From NCBI GenBank assembly GCA_023427865.1, contig JAEYZV010000094.1, positions 1 through 5,860 on the forward strand: 5,860 nucleotides of DNA, written 5' to 3'. Below are positions 1-5,846 of the stretch, piece by piece. Under the pieces are notes generated by a model. That model was not told the origin of the DNA. It saw nothing but the letters and a program-made list of their open reading frames with translations, and searched no databases. The DNA is from Acidobacteriota bacterium (lineage in GTDB: Bacteria; Acidobacteriota; Vicinamibacteria; Vicinamibacterales; Vicinamibacteraceae). Numbering within the stretch: the first letter of the stretch is position 1; the number at the start of each line of letters is the position of its first letter. Made by a program: the position numbers and the translations under genes.

Positions 1-337
1 CGTGGGCCTCAGGCGCACCGCTCCCGATGTGCGCCACCGCGAACGCCGCTTCGCGCCGCACGTCGAGCGATGCGTGCCTGAGCCCCGCCATTGCCTGCGG
101 AAGGAACACGGCTCGCCGCGTGCGACCGATCGCGCGCAGCGCAAGCGCGCGGATCGCGGGGTCGTCCTGCGTCAGCGCCGACGCAACGACCTGACGATGC
201 TCGAGCGACTGCACGCGGCCATCGTCGGCGGCGAGGATCGCGCTCTTCAGGTCCCGTTCACTCTGGGCCGCGACTACGGCCCCGCCCGACGCGACGAGCA
301 GGAGCGTCGCGACGATGACCCGGCGGAGATCACGCAG
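1..337 (-). CDS. Exported HEAT-repeat protein, N-terminal part (runs off window)
   Basis: The frame gives 112 residues before the window edge. Residues 1-25 look like a signal peptide: a basic start (MRDLRR), a hydrophobic run (VIVATLLLVASGGAVV) and a small-residue cleavage region ending VAAQ. From about residue 57 there are HEAT-like helical repeats, seen in DDPAIRALALRAIGR and HASLDVRREAAFAVAHIG. HEAT repeats form alpha-solenoid scaffolds for protein binding. In some bacteria such exported proteins continue into a cyclophilin-type peptidyl-prolyl isomerase domain, but that part is outside the window, so no enzyme is claimed. No ATG, GTG or TTG exists in frame ahead of the signal peptide. 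The only start that keeps it is a CTG at 335-337, which overlaps the stop of the upstream peptidase gene by 8 nt. The first ordinary start (GTG, codon 42) would delete the signal. The reading frame is well supported; the exact start is uncertain. Confidence 0.75.
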   Translation of the reverse strand, partial: MRDLRRVIVATLLLVASGGAVVAAQSERDLKSAILAADDGRVQSLEHRQVVASALTQDDPAIRALALRAIGRTRRAVFLPQAMAGLRHASLDVRREAAFAVAHIGSGAPEAH

Positions 338-2294
338 ACCAGGACTCGAGCACCCGGCGATCCTCGTCGGCCATGCGGTACTGCGCGGAGTACTCGAGCA
401 TCTGGGTGGCGAGGTCCTGGGGATACGACACCTCCACGTCGACGATCGCGCCCGATGCGTCGTGCACGGGCGCCAGCCGCGGCATCACGAAGCCGGTGTA
501 GGACGGCAGGTCCAGCCGATCGACGCGTGCGACGACCTCGTCGCGCAAACCGCCGTCGAAATGGATGCCGTACGCCTCGAAGAGCGTCACCGCCTCGTCG
601 TACAGGCCTTCGGACTTGATGCGCTGCACGAGCGCGAGCATGCGGCCCACCCCCTCGTGGAAGGCATCGATGTCGGTCACCACGTAGAACGTGCGGGCCT
701 CGCGGTGCCGCACCTCGATTGCCGACGAGTGCGCCATCAACCAGTGCACGATGGCCTGGCGGTTGCGCATGTGGTCCTCCTCGAGGTGCGTGCCCTGCCG
801 CACGCGGCGCAGCTGCACGAGCGCGTTGCGGGCGTACCCCTCGTACTCGGCGCGGAGCACGTCGGCGTGGTTGTCGGCATCGACCAGCCCGAGCTCCACC
901 ATGACCGGATCGGCGATGAAGTAGAGCGCCACGAGGTCCGATCGCGTCTCCTCGAGCGTCGAGTACTGCTCGCGCAGCGCCGCCTGCGGCGAGCCCACGT
1001 GCGGCGCCATGCGCCCCGACCCGTGTCCGATCACCTCGTGCAGGCTCGTCGTGAGCTCGCTCGCGAGCGGCTGCCACCGCTTGGAGCGGTCGCGCTCCTC
1101 CTCGGACCAGCAGAACTCCTCACGCAGGCTCTCGGGCTGCGATTTCTCGTAGGCCTCCACGACGTTGGCCAGCGATACGGACTTGCTGCCGTACACCTCG
1201 CGAATCGACTCGTCGTTCGGGAGGTTGATGCCGATGGCCGTCATCGGGCCGGCGTCGCCGCACTCGACGATCACGTCGATCGCCCGCGCCGACACGCCCA
1301 CCACGTCGGTGCGCTTGTACGCATCGTCGTACGGCATCTGCCGCTCGAACCACGCCGCATGCTCGGCGATCCGCCGGATGTCCGCGGTCTTCTCCGGGTT
1401 CTCGTGGAAGACGATGCCCTCGTACGCGCCCTTGTGGCCGCGCGCGTCGAGGTACACCTCGATGAAGCCGTTGATCGTGTCCACCGACGAACCGGTGTCG
1501 GCGACCCACGCGATGTCGTAGGCTCGTCGGTCGGCCTCGTCGCCGGTCCTGTAGAACCGGATCAGCCGGTCGAGGGCGCGTGCCGTGGCGTCTGGCGCCA
1601 CTTCGCGCGCGGCTTCCAGGTGGCCGACGATGCGCGAGAGCGTCGCGCCGTAGCGGCCGCCGATCCTGTAGACCTCTTCGCGCAGGGCACCACTCTCGTC
1701 CTTCACGAGGCGCGAGTTGAGCGCGTGCGCCTCCGTGAACCCCGCGAGGTCGGCAGCGGCGACGTTCACGTACAGGTTGTTGGCGCTTGCCGAGAGGATG
1801 TCGTCGCCCGGTGCCGGGGTCTTGCTCGTGACCATCGGCCGGTACGACTCGTCGAGGAAGTCGCGTTCGTGAGCGTCCACGAATGCGTCGGCCGTGGCGT
1901 GCGCGCCGAGGGGCACGACCACGCCGGAGGCCTGCACCGTCCGAAGCGCCTCGAGCAGCAGCTCGCGCGTCAGCTCGAGGACGAACTTGCGCGACGTGAT
2001 GTGCTCGTACGGCCCGGAGTTGATCCAGAACAGCTTCGCGTAGCGCTCGATGGCGCCCGCGATCCCGGCGTCGAGCGACGAGCGGCCGACGAACAGGGCC
2101 TCGACGAGGTCGCGCATCGCGAGGGCGTGTTCGTAGCGCTGGTCGTAGTAGATGTCGCGCCCGGCGAGCGCCGCCTCGTAGAGATGCCAGGCGAGCTGCT
2201 TGTCGCGCGGCGACAGCGTCGCGAAGGCATCGGCATACAGCTGGACGACGGCGGCGGGGCCGACGCGCTCGATGAGCCAGGTCCTCTCGGTCAT
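330..2294 (-). CDS. Peptidase family M49 (dipeptidyl peptidase III-like) zinc metallopeptidase
   Basis: This 654-residue protein carries both signatures of family M49. The zinc motif HEVIGH lies at residues 419-424 (H419 and H424 as ligands, E420 as catalytic base) and is followed by GSGRM. The second motif EETRSD lies at 448-453, with E449 as the expected third ligand. Known members remove dipeptides from the N-terminus of short peptides, and the length fits bacterial members. There is no signal peptide or membrane segment, so a cytoplasmic role in peptide turnover is inferred. The start ATG at 2294 gives a natural N-terminus (MTERTWLIERVG) and has GAGG four bases upstream. A longer in-frame start at 2507 would only add 71 repeat-derived low-complexity residues. 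The ATG overlaps the TGA of the upstream MBL gene (ATGA), which suggests translational coupling. True substrates cannot be read from the sequence. Confidence 0.93.
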   Translation of the reverse strand: MTERTWLIERVGPAAVVQLYADAFATLSPRDKQLAWHLYEAALAGRDIYYDQRYEHALAMRDLVEALFVGRSSLDAGIAGAIERYAKLFWINSGPYEHITSRKFVLELTRELLLEALRTVQASGVVVPLGAHATADAFVDAHERDFLDESYRPMVTSKTPAPGDDILSASANNLYVNVAAADLAGFTEAHALNSRLVKDESGALREEVYRIGGRYGATLSRIVGHLEAAREVAPDATARALDRLIRFYRTGDEADRRAYDIAWVADTGSSVDTINGFIEVYLDARGHKGAYEGIVFHENPEKTADIRRIAEHAAWFERQMPYDDAYKRTDVVGVSARAIDVIVECGDAGPMTAIGINLPNDESIREVYGSKSVSLANVVEAYEKSQPESLREEFCWSEEERDRSKRWQPLASELTTSLHEVIGHGSGRMAPHVGSPQAALREQYSTLEETRSDLVALYFIADPVMVELGLVDADNHADVLRAEYEGYARNALVQLRRVRQGTHLEEDHMRNRQAIVHWLMAHSSAIEVRHREARTFYVVTDIDAFHEGVGRMLALVQRIKSEGLYDEAVTLFEAYGIHFDGGLRDEVVARVDRLDLPSYTGFVMPRLAPVHDASGAIVDVEVSYPQDLATQMLEYSAQYRMADEDRRVLESWSA

Positions 2295-3841
2295 GACGCC
2301 TCGGTAGGGCCGATAGGCCGGGCTGGGACAGCCGGCCCTACCGATGGCGCAGCCTGACCATCGCCGGTAGGGCCGGCGGTCCCGGTAGGGCCCGCTGTCC
2401 CAGCGGGGCCGGCCTGGCCCACACGCGCAGCCACGCGCCGAACCCGCGGATGTCGCCCCGACGCCAGGTCCACGCGTTCCTTGTGCTGGGGCTGGTGCAC
2501 CGTCCATCCGAGCTCCCTGTGGATCGTTTCGGCGAGCACGCCCATCGCGTCCGGCTCGCCGTGCACCAGGAACGTATGCGCCGGCGGACGCTTGAAGCCG
2601 CGCAGCCAGCGCAGGATCTCGTGGCGATCCGCGTGGGCCGACATCTGGTCGTTCTTCACGACGCGGGCATTCACCGGGATGACCTCGCCATGGATCTTCA
2701 CCGTGTCGGCGCCGTCCACGAGGGACCGCCCCCGTGTGCCCGGGGCCTGGAAGCCGACGAACATCACCGTGTTGCGGTCGTCGGGCAGCATCTGCTTCAG
2801 GTGGTGAAGGACCCGCCCGCCGGTGGCCATCCCGCTGGCCGAGATGATGATGGCCGGGCCGGTGGAGCGCGTCAGCGCCTTGGACTCCTCGGTGTCTTTG
2901 ATCACGTGCAGGCGGCGCGTGTCGAACATGGGCCCGCGATGCACCGGGCGCATGTCGGGGTCGAGCTCGTCGGGGCGCGAGCTGTAGAACGCCAGCGCTT
3001 CGGCGGCCATCGGGCTGTCGACGTAGGTCGGCATCGACGGGATGCGCGCCTCCTTCTCGAGGCGCTGCAGCCAGTACAGCACCTCCTCGACCCGGCCGAT
3101 CGCGAACGACGGAATGACGAGCCGGCCGCCGCGCTCGTGTGTGCGCACGACGACCTCCGCGATCATCGCGCCATCATCGTCGGGGGCATGCGTGCGGTTG
3201 CCGTACGTGGACTCGACGAGCAGCACGTCCGCTTCCTCCATTGACGTCGGATCGGGCAGCACCGGACGGTCGTAGCGGCCGAGGTCGCCGCCGAAGAGGA
3301 TCGTGCGCCCCTCGTCCTCCTGCGTGACGCGGATGAACGACGAACCCAGGAGATGCCCCGCGCGGATGAACTCGGCGGTCACTCCCGGCACGATCGGCAG
3401 CGGAACCTCGAACGACACGGGCTGCATCAGCGTCAGCGCCCGTCGCGCGTCGTCTTCGGTGAAGAGCGGAAGGGCCGGACGATGCTTCGTGTACCCGTGC
3501 TTGTTGGCCTGCCGCGCGTCCTCCTCCTGGATGCGGCCGGCGTCTGGGAGCACCAGCGAGCAGAGGTCGCGGGTGCCGGGCGTGCAGTAGATGCGCCCGC
3601 GATAGCCGGCCGAAACCAGCCGCGGCAGCCAGCCGCAGTGGTCGAGGTGGGCGTGCGTGAGCAGCACGGCGTCGATGTCGGTGGGCGTCACGCCGAGCCC
3701 GTGCCAGTTGCGGTCGCGCAGCGACTTGAGGCCCTGGAACATGCCGCAGTCCACGAGGATCCGCTGGCCGGCGTTGGTGCGCAGCAGGTGTCGGGAGCCG
3801 GTGACGGTCTGTGCGGCCCCAAGGAACGTGATCTCGCTCAT
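2291..3841 (-). CDS. MBL-fold / beta-CASP / RMMBL metallo-hydrolase (RNA exo/endonuclease family)
   Basis: This 516-residue protein belongs to the beta-CASP branch of metallo-beta-lactamase-fold enzymes, relatives of the CPSF73/Ysh1 nucleases, which act on RNA. All expected motifs are present: HAHLDH at 63-68, the AGH histidine H163, the GGD aspartate D186, motif A glutamate E210 in VESTYG, the motif B histidine (H346 or H347) after ASGMATGGR, motif C SAHAD at 401-405, and the RMMBL histidine H427 in LVHGEPDA. A di-zinc cytoplasmic ribonuclease is the best inference; the RNA target is unknown. The start at 3841 gives the family-typical MSEITFLGAAQTVTGS, although no clear Shine-Dalgarno precedes it. 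An ATG at 3907 would add 22 atypical residues. The conserved fold seems to end near residue 460. The last 57 residues are an odd extension, rich in Gly, Ala, Pro and Thr from about 473 on, encoded by palindromic repeats. Confidence 0.94.
   Translation of the reverse strand: MSEITFLGAAQTVTGSRHLLRTNAGQRILVDCGMFQGLKSLRDRNWHGLGVTPTDIDAVLLTHAHLDHCGWLPRLVSAGYRGRIYCTPGTRDLCSLVLPDAGRIQEEDARQANKHGYTKHRPALPLFTEDDARRALTLMQPVSFEVPLPIVPGVTAEFIRAGHLLGSSFIRVTQEDEGRTILFGGDLGRYDRPVLPDPTSMEEADVLLVESTYGNRTHAPDDDGAMIAEVVVRTHERGGRLVIPSFAIGRVEEVLYWLQRLEKEARIPSMPTYVDSPMAAEALAFYSSRPDELDPDMRPVHRGPMFDTRRLHVIKDTEESKALTRSTGPAIIISASGMATGGRVLHHLKQMLPDDRNTVMFVGFQAPGTRGRSLVDGADTVKIHGEVIPVNARVVKNDQMSAHADRHEILRWLRGFKRPPAHTFLVHGEPDAMGVLAETIHRELGWTVHQPQHKERVDLASGRHPRVRRVAARVGQAGPAGTAGPTGTAGPTGDGQAAPSVGPAVPARPIGPTEAS
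2295..2420. repeat. Cluster of GGTAGGGCC palindromic repeats inside the 3' end of the MBL gene
   Basis: GGTAGGGCC occurs at 2303-2311, 2366-2374 and 2384-2392, and its reverse complement at 2334-2342. A perfect 11-bp inverted repeat, CGGTAGGGCCG (2302-2312) against CGGCCCTACCG (2333-2343), encloses a 20-nt loop. A second perfect hairpin, CCCGCTG-tcc-CAGCGGG, spans 2391-2407. On the coding (minus) strand GGCCCTACC reads Gly-Pro-Thr, so the repeats stay open and form the tail of the MBL protein. The same core motif is seen with similar inverted architecture after the secreted-protein gene near 4817-4873. This resembles REP-like dispersed intergenic repeats; how far it is spread in the genome is unknown. 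Confidence 0.8.
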
Positions 3842-3885
3842 GTCAAGGAGTGGGGGAGGCGAGCCGATGAAGGAGTAATCGGGCG

Positions 3886-3928
3886 TTCGGTCGGCTGACG
3901 CCAGCATTCTATACTTCGGTCAGCCAGC
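3886..3928. promoter_or_regulatory. Candidate divergent promoter/operator between the MBL and secreted-protein genes
   Basis: Two -10-like hexamers face opposite ways and overlap: TATAGA on the minus strand (3913-3908) and TATACT on the plus strand (3910-3915). No good -35 box is evident for either. They sit within a 7-bp inverted repeat, GGCTGAC (3893-3899) and GTCAGCC (3919-3925). TTCGGTC is also directly repeated at 3886-3892 and 3915-3921. The minus-strand box would place transcription start near 3900, leaving a leader of about 60 nt before the MBL ATG at 3841. A shared, regulator-bound divergent promoter is plausible but unproven. Confidence 0.35.
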
Positions 3929-3980
3929 GGAAGGGATTGCCGCGGCCGCCCGTGCGGCCCTGTCGCCCGATTCGTTGGTT

Positions 3981-3996
3981 CTCCATATGGAGGGAG
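3981..3996 (+). promoter_or_regulatory. Shine-Dalgarno site overlapped by a perfect 12-bp palindrome
   Basis: The purine-rich GGAGGGAG at 3989-3996 lies 8 nt before the ATG at 4005 and is the strongest ribosome binding site in the window. It decides the start at 4005 over the in-frame ATG at 3975, which would put this site inside the coding region. CTCCATATGGAG at 3981-3992 is a perfect palindrome whose right half is the first half of the Shine-Dalgarno. In RNA it could form a small 4-bp hairpin that covers part of the site, or in DNA serve as a dimer binding site. Confidence 0.6.
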
Positions 3997-4004
3997 CAAG
4001 CACG

Positions 4005-4802
4005 ATGCGCGTTCGTATTGCGGTGGTGGTCCTCGGCGTCCTGGCCTGTGCGGCATCAGCCTCGGCCGACGTGAAGATGGTCGCGCAGATGAGCGGCAAG
4101 ATGATGGGGATGAAGCCGTCGGGCGAGACGGTCACCTACATCAAGGGCAACAAGATGCGCACCGACCAGACGATGGGCGGCAATCAGCTGTCGACCATCA
4201 TGGACGTCGATGCCGGCGAGATGATCAGCATCAACCACAAGAAGAAGGAAGCCGAGATCTGGAACATCGCCGAGTCCAGCGGTGCGCTGAAGTCGGCGGG
4301 ACTCTCGGCCGACGGCGTGGACGTGAAGATCACGCCCAACGGCGAGACGAAGGAGATTGCCGGCTACAAGGCGACCGGCTACGACCTCGCGGTCTCGGTG
4401 AAGTCGACGATGGGCGGCGAGGGCGGCATGGCGATGACGGTCAACATCACCGGGCCGGCCTTCCTCTCGACCGACGCTCCCGGCGCGAAGGACTACGCGG
4501 CGTTCTACATCGCGGCGGCCGAGAAGGGGTTCTTCTTCGGCGACCCGCGCGCCGCCAAGGCGCAGCCCGGCAACGCCAGCGGCATGATGGCGCTCTACCG
4601 GACGATGGCCGAGAAGGGCATCGCGCTGCAGTCCACGCAGAACATCAAGCTGTCGGGCGAGGGTCCGATGGCCGGGCTGTTTGCCAAGATGGGCAACAGC
4701 GAGGTCAGCAGCGTGGTGACGAGCATCTCCGGTGAGCCGCTTGCCGACGACCTGTTCACGGTGCCGGCCGGCTACAAGGTGAAGCGCCAGAAGATCGATT
4801 GA
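4005..4802 (+). CDS. Secreted methionine-rich protein, DUF4412-like
   Basis: The 265-residue product begins with a clear signal peptide (MRVRIAVVVLGVLACAASASA), with likely cleavage after ASA and before Asp22. A lipobox reading of VLAC at 12-15 is possible but poor because of Leu at -2. The mature protein is polar and has beta-rich stretches such as GETVTYIKGNKMRTD, DVDAGEMISINHKKKEAEIW and the closing DDLFTVPAGYKVKRQK. That layout, a conversion of metal- or lipid-carrier-like beta strands ending in a 'LF.vPaGYK' segment, recalls periplasmic DUF4412-type proteins; this assignment is from memory of the pattern and tentative. The mature part has 17 methionines in about 244 residues, including MSGKMMGM near its start, and no cysteine. 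The ATG at 4005 has a strong Shine-Dalgarno. A 100-bp repeat-bearing gap separates it from the next gene, so shared transcription is uncertain. Function is unknown. Confidence 0.88.
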   Translation: MRVRIAVVVLGVLACAASASADVKMVAQMSGKMMGMKPSGETVTYIKGNKMRTDQTMGGNQLSTIMDVDAGEMISINHKKKEAEIWNIAESSGALKSAGLSADGVDVKITPNGETKEIAGYKATGYDLAVSVKSTMGGEGGMAMTVNITGPAFLSTDAPGAKDYAAFYIAAAEKGFFFGDPRAAKAQPGNASGMMALYRTMAEKGIALQSTQNIKLSGEGPMAGLFAKMGNSEVSSVVTSISGEPLADDLFTVPAGYKVKRQKID

Positions 4803-4816
4803 TCTACCACACGTAG

Positions 4817-4873
4817 GTAGGGCCGGCTGCCTGGCTCGCCGAAGCGGAGCGACGGCGGGTCCCAGCCGGCCCT
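4817..4873. repeat. Nested palindromic repeat, possible bidirectional stem-loop
   Basis: A perfect 11-bp inverted repeat, AGGGCCGGCTG (4819-4829) and CAGCCGGCCCT (4863-4873), encloses a second one, CGCCG (4837-4841) and CGGCG (4853-4857). GGTAGGGCC occurs at its left edge, matching the motif in the 3' end of the MBL gene. It begins about 15 nt after the stop of the secreted-protein gene. The long stem could end transcription or protect the 3' end of that mRNA, but no T-run follows, so it is called a dispersed repeat rather than a terminator. Confidence 0.75.
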
Positions 4874-4894
4874 CTGCGCCCGCCTGGCCGTCGC

Positions 4895-4900
4895 TACAAT
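4895..4900 (+). promoter_or_regulatory. Candidate -10 box (TACAAT) before the MTHFR-like gene
   Basis: TACAAT closely matches a sigma-70-type -10 box and stands out in GC-rich surroundings. It ends only 2 nt before the ATG at 4903, and no Shine-Dalgarno is present. With standard spacing the transcript would begin just inside the gene, so either it is not the true promoter or initiation here is unusual. No -35 box is convincing. Confidence 0.25.
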
Positions 4901-4902
4901 TC

Positions 4903-5751
4903 ATGCCCGCATTCGACGACGCCCACACGGGCCGTGCATCCGTCTTCGCAGTCGAACTCCGTCCCCCACGCGTCGAGCTGAGTCCGTCGGCCGGCATGGA
5001 CGCGTGGATCGACACCTACCACGCCGTCCGCCGGCTCGTGCGCCACGGGCATCACGTGTGCCTCACCGACAGCGCGGTCGGAGCGCAGGAGGAAGACAAC
5101 CTCCGGCACCTCGTGCTGAACCTCGGCGAGGACGTGCCGCACGACCACATCGTGCCGTTCCTCACGACCAAGCACACCCTGCAGTACTGCCTCACCTACG
5201 CCGACAGGGCGCACCTGCACGGCTTTCCGTCGCTCGTCGTGCTGGGGGGCGACAAGGCGGTCGGTACGCCGCGCTGCGTGGAGCATGCGTGGGAACTGCG
5301 TGCGGCGATCCGTCGCCGGCAGCCATCGCTGGTGCTCGGCGGCTGGGCGAACCCGCACAGGAACCCGGAGCGGCAGGTCGAGTTCCTGACCGACGGGACG
5401 TTCACGGGCGAGTACTACCTGACGCAGGTCGCCACGCACCACCAGGTACGCGACGTGGAGCGCTTCCTCGCCGAAGCGGATCGCCGCGGCGTGACGATGC
5501 CGGGCGTGTTCGGGGTGTTCTACTACCGCAGCGCGCGCCGGCGGACGCTCGACATGCTCGCGGGCTTCATGCCCGTGCCCGTGGCGGAGCTCGTCGAGGA
5601 GTTCGGCGCGGGGCTGTCGCCCGAGACGGTGTGCGCGCGGACTATCCGTACGCTCCGTGCCGCCGGCGTGAAGCACTTCTACATCAGCAACCTGCCGCTC
5701 ACCGACACCGACGCCATCCTGCACCGCATCCTGAACGAAGCGGGCGTGTAG
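4903..5751 (+). CDS. Divergent methylenetetrahydrofolate reductase-like (MTHFR superfamily) protein
   Basis: This 282-residue protein reads as a single TIM-barrel of the MTHFR type, which in the classical enzyme reduces 5,10-methylene-THF to 5-methyl-THF with FAD. By eye against E. coli MetF, the N-terminal FAVELRPPR matches FEFFPPR with the catalytic Glu at E18, VVLGGD matches ALRGD with the catalytic Asp at D117, and YYLTQ matches the ITQ segment with the substrate-binding Gln at Q175. The C-terminal GVKHFYISNLPLTDT fits the last barrel strand. Several flavin contacts seem changed: His88 to F86, Arg118 to G115, Tyr152 to W148, while His156 is kept as H152. Length is near normal for bacterial MTHFR. 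The start is the only in-frame candidate that keeps E18. It may be a true but divergent reductase or a paralogue using another cofactor or C1 carrier; no folate or methionine genes lie beside it. Confidence 0.85.
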   Translation: MPAFDDAHTGRASVFAVELRPPRVELSPSAGMDAWIDTYHAVRRLVRHGHHVCLTDSAVGAQEEDNLRHLVLNLGEDVPHDHIVPFLTTKHTLQYCLTYADRAHLHGFPSLVVLGGDKAVGTPRCVEHAWELRAAIRRRQPSLVLGGWANPHRNPERQVEFLTDGTFTGEYYLTQVATHHQVRDVERFLAEADRRGVTMPGVFGVFYYRSARRRTLDMLAGFMPVPVAELVEEFGAGLSPETVCARTIRTLRAAGVKHFYISNLPLTDTDAILHRILNEAGV

Positions 5752-5772
5752 GCGCCGGGCCTTGCCCGGCGC
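5752..5772 (+). terminator. Strong hairpin directly after the MTHFR-like gene
   Basis: GCGCCGGGC (5752-5760), loop CTT, and GCCCGGCGC (5764-5772) form a perfect 9-bp GC stem starting at the base after the TAG stop. A terminator or 3'-end stabiliser is likely from position. The following bases (GTATTGGTAT) are only weakly T-rich, so it is not a textbook intrinsic terminator. Its core recurs near the window end, so it may instead be part of a dispersed repeat. Confidence 0.5.
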
Positions 5773-5846
5773 GTATTGGTATCGGCCTTCGTCGGTCGGC
5801 CTTCGGCCTTCGGGGTTTGTACGTAGCCGCGGGGCCTTGCCCGGCG
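5757..5846. repeat. Direct repeats flanking a TCGGCCTTCG triplet array
   Basis: GGGCCTTGCCCGGCG occurs exactly at 5757-5771 and 5832-5846, 75 nt apart. The second copy also forms a near-perfect stem around the CTT loop (CCGCGGGGC against GCCCGGCGG, one mismatch). Between them TCGGCCTTCG is present three times, at 5782-5791, 5796-5805 and 5803-5812, the last two overlapping by 3 nt. No coding sequence is seen from 5752 to the window end. Confidence 0.7.

Noticed and set aside
274..1077. 267-codon minus-strand frame
   Set aside because: It overlaps the peptidase gene in another frame on the same strand, is dominated by Arg/Ala/Gly, and contains no recognisable domain.
315..2357. 680-codon open frame on the plus strand
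   Set aside because: It is antisense to the M49 peptidase gene, and its translation is a His/Arg/Val/Leu-rich mix with no domain, as expected for an opposite-strand frame in GC-rich DNA.
2295..2420. Possible CRISPR array or tandem repeat array
   Set aside because: Units are about 9-11 nt, unevenly spaced and partly inverted, with no regular spacers and no cas gene nearby.
2295..2507. N-terminal extension of the peptidase by 71 residues
   Set aside because: The added residues are Arg/Gly/Pro-rich, come from the palindromic repeats and lie inside the MBL gene. The ATG at 2294 has a GAGG and a family-like N-terminus.
2450..3244. 264-codon plus-strand frame opposite the MBL gene
   Set aside because: Antisense shadow; the minus strand carries all the beta-CASP motifs.
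3842..3907. 22-residue longer N-terminus for the MBL protein from the ATG at 3907
   Set aside because: The extra residues do not resemble the family, whose proteins begin with a sequence like MSEITFLGAA, and the ATG directly abuts a -10-like box.
4056..5015. 319-codon minus-strand frame
   Set aside because: It covers the secreted-protein gene, the repeat gap and the start of the MTHFR-like gene in antisense. The plus strand has a signal peptide, ribosome binding site and catalytic motifs; this frame has none.
4894..5724. 276-codon minus-strand frame
   Set aside because: Antisense to the MTHFR-like gene, with biased His/Arg/Val/Glu content and no domain.
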